DNA from: Triticum aestivum
Lineage: Eukaryota; Streptophyta; Magnoliopsida; Poales; Poaceae
DNA length: 64,000 nt
Assembly (NCBI RefSeq): GCF_018294505.1
Contig: NC_057801.1
Span: 844,063,465 to 844,127,464 of the forward strand
Direction: 5' to 3'
Each line of letters begins with the position of its first letter. Within the stretch, counting starts at the first letter, position 1. The position numbers and the translations under genes are program-made. Shown piece by piece: positions 30,983 to 42,790 of the stretch. The notes below the pieces were generated by a model. The model saw only the letters and a program-made list of their open reading frames with translations, did no database searches and was not told where the DNA came from.

Positions 30983-33900
30983 ATGAGCCGACAATGGATG
31001 TATGATGACCGATGCTCTCCCGAGTTCATTAATGGCGTGCAAACTTTTCTGCTTGCGGCTAAGGCAAACAAGCGGGTAGATGGTTTTATGCCTTGTCCAT
31101 GTGCTAGCTGTAAGAATGATCACAATTACTCTATGTCAAGAACCATTCACGTCCACCTGTTTGATTCCGGTTTCATGCCCCACTATAATGTTTGGACCAA
31201 GCATGGAGAAAGAGGGGTTATGATGGAAGACAATGAAGAAGAAGAGGACGATGACATCTATCCTGGCCATGGGTTCCCTGAATACGATGATACAACAATG
31301 GGGGAAGAAGCTGAGCCGGTAATGCGGGAAGAAGCTGAAGAAGAGGCATCAGATGAGCCCGCTGATGATCTAGGTCGGGCCATTGCCGATGCAAAGAGAA
31401 ACTGCGCAAGTGATTTCGAGAAGAAGAAGTTGCAGCGCATGTTAGAGGATCACAAGAAATTATTGTACCCGAATTGCGAAGCTGACAAGAAAAAGTTGGG
31501 CACCACACTGGAATTGCTGCAATGGAAGGCAAAGAATGGTGTATCTGACAAGGGATTTGGAAAGTTGCTGGTAATGATAAAGAATATGCTTCCAAAGGAC
31601 AACGAATTTCCCGAGAGTATGTACGAAGCAAAGAAGGCTGTATGCCCTCTAGGGTTAGAGGTGCAGAAGATACATGCATGCCCTAATGACTGCATCCTCT
31701 ATCGCAGTGAGTACGAGGATTTGAACGCTTACCCGGTATGCGGTGCATTGCGCTATAAGATCAGCCATGATGACCCTAGTGATGTCGAGGGCGAGCGCCC
31801 CAGGAAGAAGATTCCTGCCAAGGTGATGTGGTATGCTCCTATAATACCATGGTTGAAACATTTGTTCCAAAACAAACAACATGCCAAAGCGATGCGATGG
31901 CACAGAGAAGACCGTAAGAAAGACGGAAAGTTGAGAGTACCCACTGACGGGTCGCAGTGGAGAAAATCGAGAGAAAGTACGGGAAGAAGTTTGCAGATGA
32001 TGCAAGGAACATATGGTTTGGTCTAAGCGCAAATGTCATTAATCCTTTTGGGGAGCAGAGCAACAACCAGCACCTGGCCTGTGACTCTATGTTTGTATAA
32101 CCTTCCTCCTTGGTTGTGCATGAAGCGGAAGTTCATTATGATGGTAGTGCTCATCCAAGGCCCTATGCAACCCGGCAACGACATTGATGTGTACCTAAGG
32201 CCATTAGTTGAAGAACTCTTATAGCTGTGGAATGGAACAGGTGTACGTGCATCGGATGAGCACAGACAAGAAGAATTTGACCTAAAGGCGTTGCTGTTCG
32301 TGACCATCAATGATTGGCCTGCTCTCAGTAACCTTTCAGGACAGACAAACAAGGGATACCGCGCATGCACGCACTGTTTGGATGATACGGACAGTATATA
32401 TTTGGACAATTGTAGGAAGAATGTGTACCTGGGACATCATCGATTTCTTCCGAGCAGGCATCCCGTAAGAAAGAAAGGCAAGCATTTCAAAGGTGAGGCG
32501 GATCACCGGACGAAGCCTCGCCACCGTACTGGTGCTGATGTACATGATATGGTCAAGGATTTGAAGGTAGACTTTGGAAAGGGTCCTGGTGGACAACCTG
32601 TTCCGAATGACGCTAATGGATGCGCACCCACGTGGAAGAAGAAATCTATATTTTGGGACCTACCCTATTGGAAAGACCTAGAGGTCCGCTCCGCAATCGA
32701 CGTGATACACGTGACGAAGAATCTTTGCGTGACCCTGCTTGGCTTCTTGGGCGTGTATGCGAAGACAAAAGATACACCTGAGGCATGGGAGGACCAGCAA
32801 CGTATGCACGGAAAAGACGACATACATCAGGGTCATGCCAGCTACGCTCTTACCAAGGAAGAGAAGGAAATCTTCTTTGAATGCCTGCTCAGTATTAAGG
32901 TACCGTCTGGCTTCTCGTCGAATATAAAGGGAATAATAAACATGGCAGAGAAAAAGTTCCAGAACCTAAAGTCTCATGACTGCCACGTGATTATGACGTA
33001 ACTGCTTCCGGTTGCATCGAGGGGGCTTCTACCGGATAAAGTTCGATTAGCCATTGTGAAGCTATGTGCATTCCTCAATGCAATCTCTCAGAAGGTAATC
33101 GATCCAGAAATCATACCAAGGTTAGAGAATAATTTGGTGCAATGTCTTGTCAGTTTCGAGTCGGTGTTCCCACCATCCTTCTTCAACATCATGACGCACG
33201 TCTTAGTTCACCTATGCGAAGAGATTAATGTTTTGGGTCCTGTATTTCTACACAATATGTTCCCCTTTGAGAGGTTCATGGGAGTCTTAAAGAAATATGT
33301 TCATAGCCGTGCTAGGCCAGAAGGAAGCATATCCAAGGGCCATGAAAATGAGGAGGTCATTGAGTATTGTATTGACTTTATTCCTGACCTTAAGCCGATT
33401 GGTGTTCCTGAATCGCAGCATAAGGGCAGACTGGATGGAAAAGGCACGCTAGGAGGGAATCAAATAATATGTATGGACGGACATTCTCTCACTGAAGCAC
33501 ACTACACAGTTCTACAGAATTCCGTCTTGGTGGCTCTGTATATGGACGAACACAAGAATTTTCTACGCTCCAAACACCCGGAGCGGTCTGATGACTGGAT
33601 TACACGTGAACAAACCAGGAGTTTCGCCGGCTGGTTGCAGACACGTACCATGCATGACACATCTATTGAAGTTGACCTATACTCGTTGTCCCAGTTACCA
33701 TCTTCGAATATAATGACTTTCAAAGGGTACGAGATAAATGGTAATACATTTTACACGATCGCCCAAGATAAGAAGAGCACCAACCAAAAAGTGGTGTCCG
33801 CTTTGATGCAACAACCAAGACGGGAAAGGAAACATATTATGGTTACATAGAGGTCATATGGGAACTTGACTATGGACGTGGTTTGAAGGTCCCTTTGTTT

Positions 33901-34308
33901 CGGTGCAAATGGGTCAATATGACACGAGGCGGGGTAACGGAAGACCCGCAGTACGGAATGACAACAGTGGATCTCAACAATCTTGCGTATGCAGACGAAC
34001 CATTCGTCCTAGCCAATGATGTGGCACAGGTTTTCTATGTGAAGGACATGTCTACCAAGCCAAGAAAAAGAAAAGATAAGGAAGCGAATGCATCATACGA
34101 TGAGCCAAAGTGCCACATAGTTCCTTCTGGGAAGAGAAACATCGTGGGAGTGGATGACAAGACAGAAATGTCAGAAGATTATGAAAAGTTTGATGAAATT
34201 GCTCCATTCATAGTGAATATTGACCCAAGCATCCAGTTAAATGATGAAGATTTTCCATGGCTACGGCGCAAAGGGACACAGGCGAAGAAAAAGTTTCACA
34301 CCCAATGA
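30983..34308 (+). pseudogene. CACTA transposase, broken
   Basis: Starts MSRQWMYDDRCSPEF at 30983. The order of domains is the transposase-associated domain (to about 31200, CPCASCKND), an acidic linker, Transposase_21 (HACPNDCILYRSEYEDLNAYP, LFVTINDWPALSNL, YRACTHCLDDT), DUF4218 (33056-33500, ENNLVQCLVSFESVFPPSFF) and DUF4216 (VIWELDYGRGLKVPLFRCKW, from about 33810). The enzyme cuts and rejoins the element ends. Breaks seen are frameshifts near 31962, 32080 and 33810, and stops near 32222 and 32999. All domains are still recognisable, so inactivation is moderately recent. The frames at 31218-31679 and 31655-32032 on the other strand are shadows. Confidence 0.9.
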
Positions 34309-35303
34309 TTTGGGATGTGATCGGCTTCACTATCATCACTTTCTTCTGTGTTTCACACCCAGGAGGGAATCTCTGTAATAGTTAGGGTAGTTATGTGTTT
34401 TGGCATTTGAAACACGAAGAAATTTTATGTGCAAACAAATTCCTTCATGCATTTACTGATTTTTTTCGGCTAAATGACCCTGAATTGAAAAGCATTTCAA
34501 ATGAACTCAAAAAATGTTGAAAGTTGGCATGGTATCATAATTTCACCCACATAGCATGTGCAAAAAAGTAGAGAGGGTTACCGCAAAAACTAGATGCACT
34601 TCGTGTACAAAATGGACAATCTCTTTCGAAGTATCAGGGTTTCGGACGAAAACTTATCTGTTACAAAGGCATTTCATTTTTTAAATAACCCAAGCATTAC
34701 CAAATTGAATATAATAATAAAACACACTAATATTAAACATCAGAAAAAAGAATGACTGAAAAATCTATTTTCAAAGTTAATTTATTCACAAACTAGTGAT
34801 TCACACAAATTTGAAAACTACCGGCACTAACAGAAAGTTTGTAATTTTTTGTACCTAAAGCAAAAAAATTCACAAAGAAACTCTAAATACAGCAAAAAAC
34901 AACTCAAAAAAATATAAAAAAATAAATAAAGCAAAAAAAATAAGAAAAATAAAAAAGCCCACCTACTGGGCCAGAGCGGCCTGCATACGACTAGAAACCA
35001 AACGTGTTGTTGGGCCAGGATGCAGGCCCGCAAAGGCCCAGTAGACCCACAGGGCAGCATAGAACAGGTAGGCCCAGTAGGCCTGCTTTGGAGAGGAGCT
35101 TGAGAGAGCTACCGCACTGGGGCTTATAAACCAGTGTGGACGCCCCTCGGCTAGCGAGGTGGGACTAAACTTGCCGCACCGCACCTGCGCCAGCGCATCC
35201 CCTTTAGTACCGGGTCGTGGCTCCGACCGGTACTAAAGGGGGGGGTCTTTAGTACCGGTTGGAGCCTCCACCCGGTACTAAAGGTGGGCGCTTCCCGCCG
35301 CTT
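34309..35303. other. 3' noncoding and subterminal part of the CACTA
   Basis: AT-rich 3' region followed by two inverted pairs of TTTAGTACCGGGTCGTGG and CCGGTACTAAAG repeats at 35200-35285, the subterminal zone. No gene. The terminal repeat itself is missing. Confidence 0.6.
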
Positions 35304-35854
35304 GCACTACAAAAAAAGACACATCCATGACATTTTGGGCCGAATGAATTTTTTTTCTGTCATACATATGACACTTCTATGATGATAATTGTGACAAAAC
35401 CCAGTATCGTCATAGATGTGGTGGGCTCCTACTTCTATGACAAAAAATCATGATAGAAAATGGGCTTTTCGTCCTGGGCGGGCCGGAGACGAAGCTGCAT
35501 GACATTCTTTGGGTCGTCCATGACCGAAAAAACCGTGGTAGAAGCGAAGGGGAGGAAAATTTCGGGGAGTTCCCGGTTACGGTGGGAGGTCGGGGGCCGA
35601 GCGATGCGCGTTTCTCTTGTACACGTACACGCGTGTGTGCGAGGCGTTGGCTCTAACTGAACCCAAGCGAGGCGTTGGGCTCTAACTGAACCCGAGTGAT
35701 TGCACTGCAGGCTACGCGTTACTGAACCCGAGCGATCGATCGATGGCTGTTAACTGAACCCGATCGAGCGATTCCTTCACTACTGCTGCTAACTGAAGCC
35801 GATCGATGCTGCCTCTGGGATGAACAGTGAGCGTTGCGGGGGGGGGGGGAGGGG

Positions 35855-36125
35855 TTGGATGAACAGTGAGCGGTGGCGTTGCCTCTGGATGAACAGGACC
35901 CCGTGGTGTGGTGGAGGGCTGGATGAACAGTAGATGGTGGAGGGGTGCCCGTGGAGGGGTGGTTGAACAGGACCCCGTGGTGTGGAGGGCTGGATGAACA
36001 GTAGACGGTGGAGGGGTGGTTGAACAGTAGCCGGTGGAGAAGCGCGCGGTGGAGGCTGGATGAACAGGAACCCGTGGAGGCTGGAGGAGGTCGACGGTAG
36101 CCCGTGGAGGCTGGAGGAGGTCGAC
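35855..36125. repeat. GATGAACAGGACCCCGTGG-type repeats
   Basis: Short, irregular repeats of a motif combining GATGAACAG with CCCGTGG and GTGGAGGGG. Spacing is variable. They lead directly into the regular 71-bp array. Confidence 0.6.
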
Positions 36126-36129
36126 GGTG

Positions 36130-36455
36130 GAGATGAACAGTATCCCGTGGAGTCCCGTTTTGCGGTACGCCACACCCCTCCCGATGAACAGGACCCCTGT
36201 TTCGACTGTAGGAGGTCCATTTCGTCCGTTTTGCGGTACGCCACACCCCTCCCAATAAATAGGACCCCCGTTTCGATCGTAGGAGGTCTGTTTCCTCCGT
36301 TTTGCGGTACGCCCCACCCCTTCCCATCAACAGGACCCCCATTTCGACCGTAGGAGGTCCGTTTCCTCCGTTTTGCGGTACACCACACCCCTCCCGATCA
36401 ACAGGACCCCGTTCTGAACGTAGGAGGTCCGTTTCCTTTGTTCTACGGTACGCCA
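36130..36455. repeat. 71-bp tandem repeat, about five units
   Basis: The landmark TGCGGTACGCC begins at 36161, 36232, 36303 and 36374, an exact period of 71 bp, with a diverged fifth at 36444. Each unit also has CCCGATGAACAGGACCCC and GTAGGAGGTCCGTTTCC. The period is not a multiple of 3, so the frames it opens on both strands are chance. Confidence 0.9.
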
Positions 36456-37293
36456 GGCCTCGTTTCCATCGCCTGTTCCATCCAAGCCCTCCCGATGAAC
36501 ACAACCACGCATTCTGTTCTGACCCAGCCGGTTGGCTCCGCATGACCACGACAACGACGCTGTTTCTCCGTTCTGACCCAGCCATGTACGTATGCGCGAG
36601 TAGGCGTTCGAGACCCTGCCCGTATGTACATACGTGGCCGTATTTTCTTTCTTGCACCCTGGCCGCCATACATACGTATACATGCTACGTGCGCGCCTCT
36701 ACTACGACACGTACACGCCTCTACTACAACACGTGTGCGCCTCTACATCGACCAGTATATATGTACGTACACGTTCGCGACCAGAATGACAATGCTACGT
36801 ACGCTTCGACTAGGTGGGTCCCGACTGTCAGGCACTTCCTTGCGTGCGAAGATGTAGCTGGTGGGTCCCAGCAGTCAGGGAGGCGAATCATTTTTTTTGC
36901 CCGGACGCACTTCCTTGCGTGCGAAGATGTAGCTGGTGGGTCCTAGCAGTCAGGGGGCGAATCATTTTTTTTGCCCGGACGCACTTCCTTGAATGCGAAG
37001 GTGTAGCTGGTGGGTCCCAGCAGTCAGGGGGAAAACGTTTTTTCATGAAATACGGTGGCCCGTCCGGTGGGTCCCCGCTGTCAGGTGGAGGAATAATTAT
37101 TTTGCGTGTAATAAGGAGGCACTTCCTTGCTGCAGCCGTGGAACCAGCTGTCAGCGTGTCCACGCACAGTACTCTTCCGATGGAAGTCGGTCGTTGACCA
37201 CATTGACTACGCCGCGCCAAGAGCACCACGGCGGTGGACGACGGCGAGGCCTAGGAAGGGGACGACACGGAGCCGGGGAAGATGCAACAGTTG

Positions 37294-39035
37294 TGAAGGA
37301 AATATGCCCTAGAGGCAATAATAAAGTTATTATTTATTTCCTTATAATCATGATAAATGTTTATTATTCATGCTAGAATTGTATTTACCGGAAACATAAT
37401 ACATGTGTGAATACATAGACAAACATAGTGTCACTAGTATGCCTCTACTTGACTAGCTCGTTAATCAAAGATGGTTATGTTTCCTAACCATGAACAATGA
37501 GTTGTTATTTGATTAACGAGGTCACATCATTAGTAGAATGATCTGATTGACATGACCCATTCCATTAGCTTAGCACCCGATCGTTTAGTATGTTGCTATT
37601 GCTTTCTTCATGACTTATACATGTTCCTATGACTATGAGATTATGCAACTCCCGTTTACCGGAGGAACACTTTGGGTACTACCAAACGTCACAACGTAAC
37701 TGGGTGATTATAAAGGAGTACTACAGGTGTCTCCAATGGTCGATGTTGGGTTGGCGTATTTCGAGATTAGGATTTGTCACTCCGATTGTCGGAGAGGTAT
37801 CTCTGGGCCCTCTCGGTAATACACATCACATAAGCCTTGCAAGCATTACAACTAATATGTTAGTTGTGAGATGATGTATTACGGAACGAGTAAAGAGACT
37901 TGCCAGTAACGAGATTGAACTAGGTATTGGATACCGACGATCGAATCTCGGGCAAGTAACATACCGATGACAAAGGGAACAACGTATGTTGTTATGCGGT
38001 CTGACTGATAAAGATCTTCGTAGAATATGTAGGAGCCAATATGGGCATCCAGGTCCCGCTATTGGTTATTGACCGGAGACGTGTCTCGGTCATGTCTACA
38101 TTGTTCTCGAACCCGTAGGGTCCGCACGCTTAAGGTTACGATGACAGTTATATTATGAGTTTATGCATTTTGATGTACCGAAGGTTGTTCGGAGTCCCGG
38201 ATGTGATCACGGACATGACGAGGAGTCTCGAAATGGTCGAGACGTAAAGATTGATATATTGGAAGCCTATATTTGGATATCGGAAGTGTTCCGGGTGAAA
38301 TCGGGATTTTACCGGAATACCGGGAGGGTTACCGGAACCCCCCGGGAACCATATGGGCCATCATGGGCCTTAGTGGAAAGGAGAAAGGGGCAGCCCAAGG
38401 GGGCTGCGCGCCTCCCCCCTTCCCCTAGTCCTATTAGGACAAGGAGAGGTGGCCGGCCACCCCTCTCCCACTTTCCCCCCTTTGGAATCCTAGTTGGAAT
38501 AGGATTGGGGAGGGAGTCCTACTCCCGGTAGGAGTAGGACTCCTCCTGCGCCTCTCCCTCTTGGCCGGCGCCCCCTCCCCCCTTGGCTCCTTTATATACG
38601 GAGGCAGGGGCACATCTAAACACACAAGTTGACACAAGTTGATCCACGTGATCGATTCCTTAGCCGTGTGCGGTGCCCCCTGTCACCATATTCCTCGATA
38701 ATACTGTAACGGAGTTTAGGCGAAGCCCTGCTGCTGTAGTTCATCAAGATCGTCACCACGCCGTCGTGCGGACGAAACTCTTCCCCGACACTTTGCTGGA
38801 TCGGAGTCCGGGGATCGTCATCGAGCTGAACGTGTGCTCGAACTCGGAGGTGCCGTAGTTTCGGTACTTGATCGGTTGGATCGAGAAGACGTACGACTAC
38901 TTCCTCTACGTCGTGTCATCGCTTCCGCAGTCGGTCTGCGTTGGGTACATAGACAATACTCTCCCCTCGTTGCTATGCATCACATGATCTTGCGTGTGCG
39001 TAGGAAAATTTTTGAAATTACTACGAAACCCAACA
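37294..39035 (+). mobile_element. solo Copia LTR with AGTTG duplication
   Basis: 1742 bp from TGAAGGAAATATGCCC to AAACCCAACA. AGTTG stands at 37289-37293 and 39036-39040. There is no internal region, so recombination between two LTRs removed the body. The first 940 bp match the truncated LTR at 17568-18511. Adjoining it, the host repeat continues on both sides. Confidence 0.93.
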
Positions 39036-40049
39036 AGTTGATGCCCACGCGAAGAGGAGTACGAGGGTTCACTGGTTTGGCTGCAGTGTGAGGCTGCTGT
39101 CGCCGCAGAATAATAGGGAGTGTGGGTGAGTAGAGGGATGGCCTGGCCAGCGGTGGGAGTGGTAGGGGGCGGTGAGGCCTCCGCCGCATCGCAGCCGGCC
39201 ACGGGAGGCAGGAGCAGGAGGCACGACCGGCGCTGGTTTGGGCGGCTGGAGCAAGAAGACCAGAGGTTGAAGAAGCACTACGGCCGTTGGATGGACATCG
39301 TACGGTCAATGGAGCTAGAATCGTGCACATTGACTAAGTTGACAAAGCCCTCCGTCCCCGTCAACTTAGTAGGCCCACAAGTCAGCCTGCCACTATACTG
39401 GGTCCCAGCTAACAGGGGGGTATTCATTTTTTTTGTGCGTAATAAGGAGGCACTTCCTTGCGTGCGAAGATATAGCTGGTGGGTCCGAGCTGTCAGCGGC
39501 AGTAATGTTTTTTTCGTGAAATACAGAGGCCCTTTTGGTGGGTCCCCAATGTCAGGTGGAGGAATCATTATTTTGCGCGTAATAAGGAGGCATTTCCTTG
39601 CATGTGGCCGTGGACCCAGCTGTCACCTCTCCACGTACAGTCCACTTCAGATGCATGTCGGTTGTTGACCACGTTGACCAGGCCGGGCCGAGAGCACCAG
39701 GGCGGTGGACGACGGCGAGGCCTAGGAAGGGAACGACACGGAGCAGGGAAGACTCGGCAGTTGTTTCCCACGCGGAGGGGAGTACGACTGTACGAGGGTT
39801 TACTGGTTCGTCTGCCCTCGCCGGAGAATAACAGTAGGTGTGGGTGAGTAGAGGGATGGCTAGGCCAGCGATGGGAGTACGGTGGGGCCGCGTGGAGGAG
39901 GGAGTAGGCAGTCCCGCCGGCGCTTGTTTGAGCGGCTGGAGCAAGAAGAGCAGAGATTGAAGAAGCACGACGGCCGTTGGATGGACATCGTACGGTCATT
40001 GGAGCTAGAATCGTTCATATTGACTAAGTTGACAAAGCCCTCTGTCCCG

Positions 40050-41711
40050 TGATGTCTACTACGCAACCTTCTCCTTGTAGACGTTGTTGGGCCTGCAAGT
40101 GCACATGTTTGTAGGACAGTAGCAAATTTCCCTGAAGTGGATGACCTAAGGTTTATCAATCTGTAGGAGGCATAGGATGAAGATGGTCTCTCTCAAGCAA
40201 CCCTGCAACCAAATAACAAAGAGTCTCTTGTGTCCCCAACACACCCAATACAATGGTAAATTGTATAGGTGCACTAGTTCGGCGAAGAGATGGTGATACA
40301 AGTGCAATATGGATGGTAGATAAAGGTTTTTGTAATCTGAAAATATAAAAACAGCAAGGTAGCAAGCGATAAAAGTGAGCGTAAACGGTATTGCAGTGAT
40401 AGGAAACAAGGCCTAGGGTTCATACTTTCACTAGTGCAAGTTCTCTCAACAATAATAACATAGATAGATCATATAACAATCCCTCAACATGCAACAAAGA
40501 GTCATTCCAAAGCCACTAATAGAGGAGAACAAACGAAGAGATTATGATAGGGTACGAAACCACCTCAAAGTTATTCTTTCCAATCAATCCGTTGGGCTAT
40601 TCCTATAAGTGTCACAAACAGCCCTAGAGTTCGTACTAGAATAACACCTTAAGATACAAATCAACCAAAACCCTAATGTCACCTAGATACTCCAATGTCA
40701 TATCAAGTATCCGTGGGTATGATTATAAGATATGCATCACACAATCTCAGATTCATCTATTCAACCAACACATAGAACCTCAAAGAGTGCCCAAAGTTTC
40801 TACCGGAGAATCACGACAAAAACGTGTGCCAACCCCTATGCATAGGTTCATGGGCGGAACCCGCAAGTTGATCACTAAAACATACATCAAGCGAATCACG
40901 TGATATCCCATTGTCACCACAGATATGCACGGCAAGACATACATCAAGTGTTCTCAAATCTTTAAAGACTCAATCCGATAAGATTACTTCAAGGGGAAAA
41001 CTCAAGTCATTACAAGAGAGTAGAGGGGGAGAAGAAACATAAGATCCAACTATAATAGCAAAGCTCGCGATACATCAAGATCGTGCCAAATCAAGAACAC
41101 GAGAGAGAGAGATCAAACACATAGCTACTGGTACATACCCTCAGCCCCGGGGGTGAACTACTCCCTCCTCGTCATGGAGAGCGCCGGGATGATGAAGATG
41201 GCCACCGGTGAGGGTTCCCCCCTCTGGCAGGGTGCCGGAACATGGTCCCGATTGACTTTTGGTGGCTATAGAGGCTAGCGGCAGCGGAATTCCCAATCTA
41301 ATCTCCGTTCTGGAAGTTTTAGGGTACGTGGAGTTATATAGGCGGAAGAAGCACGTCAGGGGAGCCACGAGGGCCCCACGAAGCAGGGGGCGCGCCCTAG
41401 GGGGGTCGGCACGCCCCCCACCCTCGTGGCTTCCTCGTTCCTTCATTGACGTGGGGTTCAAGTCCATCCGGTAGCTTTCCTTCCAAAAATAACTTCTCCA
41501 GTTGATTTTGTTCCGTTTTGACTCCGTTTGATATTCCTTTTCTTCGAAATACTGAAATAGGCAAAAAACAACAAATCTAGGCTGGGCCTCCGGTTAATAG
41601 GTTAGTCCCAAAAATAATATAAAAGTGGATAATAAAGCCCAATATTGCCCAAAACAGTAGATAATATTGCATGGAGCAATCAAAAATTATAGATACGTTG
41701 GAGACGTATCA
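40050..41711 (-). mobile_element. solo Gypsy-type LTR
   Basis: On the minus strand it starts TGATACGTCTCCAACG at 41711 and ends GTAGTAGACATCA at 40050, 1662 bp. Flanks are TCCCG (40045-40049) and TCCCC (41712-41716), a target duplication with one change; the empty site is visible in the related repeat near 39357. The first few hundred bases match the LTRs at 24335 and 46666, whereas the end differs. Confidence 0.88.
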
Positions 41712-42790
41712 TCCCCGTCAACTTAGTAGGCCTACAAGTCAGCCTCCCACCATGGTGTGTCCCAGCTAGCAGGGGGGGTATTCATTTTTCTGTGCGTAAT
41801 AATGAGGCACTTCCGGTGGGTCCGAGCTGACAGCGGGGGGAACGTTTTTTTCACAAAATACGGTGGTCCGTCCGGTGGGTCCCAGCAATCAGGGGCAAAC
41901 GTTTTTTTCGCGAAATACGGTGGCCTCTCCGGTGGGTCCCAGCAGTCAGGGGGGAAACGTTTTTTCGGTGAAATACTGGTGGCCCGTCCGGTGGGTCCCT
42001 GCTGTCAGGTGGAGGATAGTTATTTTGCGCGTAATAAGGAGGCACTTCCTTGCGATGGAAGTCGGTCGTTGACCACATTGACCACGCCACGCCGAGAGCA
42101 CCACGGCGGTGGACAATGGCGAGGCCTAGGAAGGGGACGACGCGGAGCCGGGGAAGACGCGGAAGTGGATGCCCGCGCGGAGAGGAGTACGAGGGTTCAC
42201 TGGTTCGGCTGCGCTGTGAGGCTGCCGTCGCCGCAGAATATATAAAAGGGGGAGTGGGTGAGTGGAGGGATGGCCTGGCCAGCGGTGGGAGTAGTATGGG
42301 GACGGTGAGGCCTCCGCGGCAGCACAGCCGGCCACGGGAGGCAGGAGCATGCGACACGACCGGCGCTGCTTTGAGCGGCTGGGGCAAGAAGACCAGAGGT
42401 TGAAGAAGCACTACAGCCGTTGGATGGACATCGTTGAACACCCCGCGCCGAGAGCACCATGGCAGTGGACAACGGCGAGGCCTACGAAGGGAACGACACG
42501 GAGCCGGGGAAGACACGACAGTGGCTGCCCACGCGGTGGAGAGTACGAGGGTTGACTGGTTCGGGTGACATCGCTGGAAAATAACAGAAGGTGTGGGTGA
42601 GTAGAGGGATAGACAGGCCAGGGATGCGAGTATGATGGGGCCGTGAGGCCTGCCCGGCAGCACTGCCGGCCACGGGAGGCGGGAGCAGGCGGTTTCGACG
42701 GTGCTGGTTTGGGCGGCTGGGGCAGGAAGATCAGACTGAAGAAGCACGATTGCCGTTAGATTGACATCTAACGGTCTGATGCTGGTAGAG

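Larger units (their letters stand above)
29740..35303 (+). mobile_element. CACTA transposon with decayed transposase, right end missing
   Basis: Starts CACTAGTAGAAAAAGGG at 29740. Subterminal repeats of TTAGTACCGGTTCGTGGC type occur at 29830-30000 and again near 35195-35285. It carries a small membrane-protein frame and a transposase gene. The expected end CCCTTTTTCTACTAGTG is not present: the subterminal repeats run straight into a different terminus, CACTACAAAAAAAGAC, at 35304. It inserted into the 3' module of Gypsy element 1. Confidence 0.82.
36811..42010. repeat. dispersed 20-bp motif GGTGGGTCCCAGCWGTCAGG, 13 copies
   Basis: Copies begin near 36813, 36860, 36935, 37009, 37065, 39400, 39480, 39537, 41757, 41816, 41874, 41931 and 41990. 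They form three groups, each followed by a related GC-rich segment (GGAGGCACTTCCTTGC; GGCGAGGCCTA with GGAAG; GGTTGAAGAAGCACTA). This marks repeat units of roughly 1 kb, now separated by the two solo LTRs. Confidence 0.75.
35304..42790 (+). mobile_element. repeat-rich element starting CACTACAAAAAAAG, boundaries partly unknown
   Basis: Begins at 35304 with a CACTA-like end, then sequence about TGACACTTCTATGA and GGGCTTTTCGTCCTGGGCGG that I know from many wheat loci. It continues through a 71-bp tandem array and a long zone of GTCCCAGC-type repeats. Two solo LTRs (37294-39035 and 40050-41711) are inserted in it. The mirrored right end was not found, so 42790 is only where the repeats stop. Long open frames here (for example 36669-35719 minus) come from repeats and are not genes. 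Confidence 0.5.

Noticed and set aside
35712..36669. Minus-strand frames of 200-316 codons with repeated Arg/Lys/Gly-rich blocks
   Set aside because: They arise from the 71-bp array and neighbouring repeats, whose period is not a multiple of 3, and have no protein homology.
41851..42747. 298-codon minus-strand frame
   Set aside because: It runs through the dispersed repeat units that also give open frames at 39120-39999; composition-driven and not conserved in register.
35304..42790. A complete CACTA transposon with two ends
   Set aside because: Only a left end CACTACAAAAAAAG was seen; no inverse copy or 3-bp duplication could be located, so completeness is not claimed.
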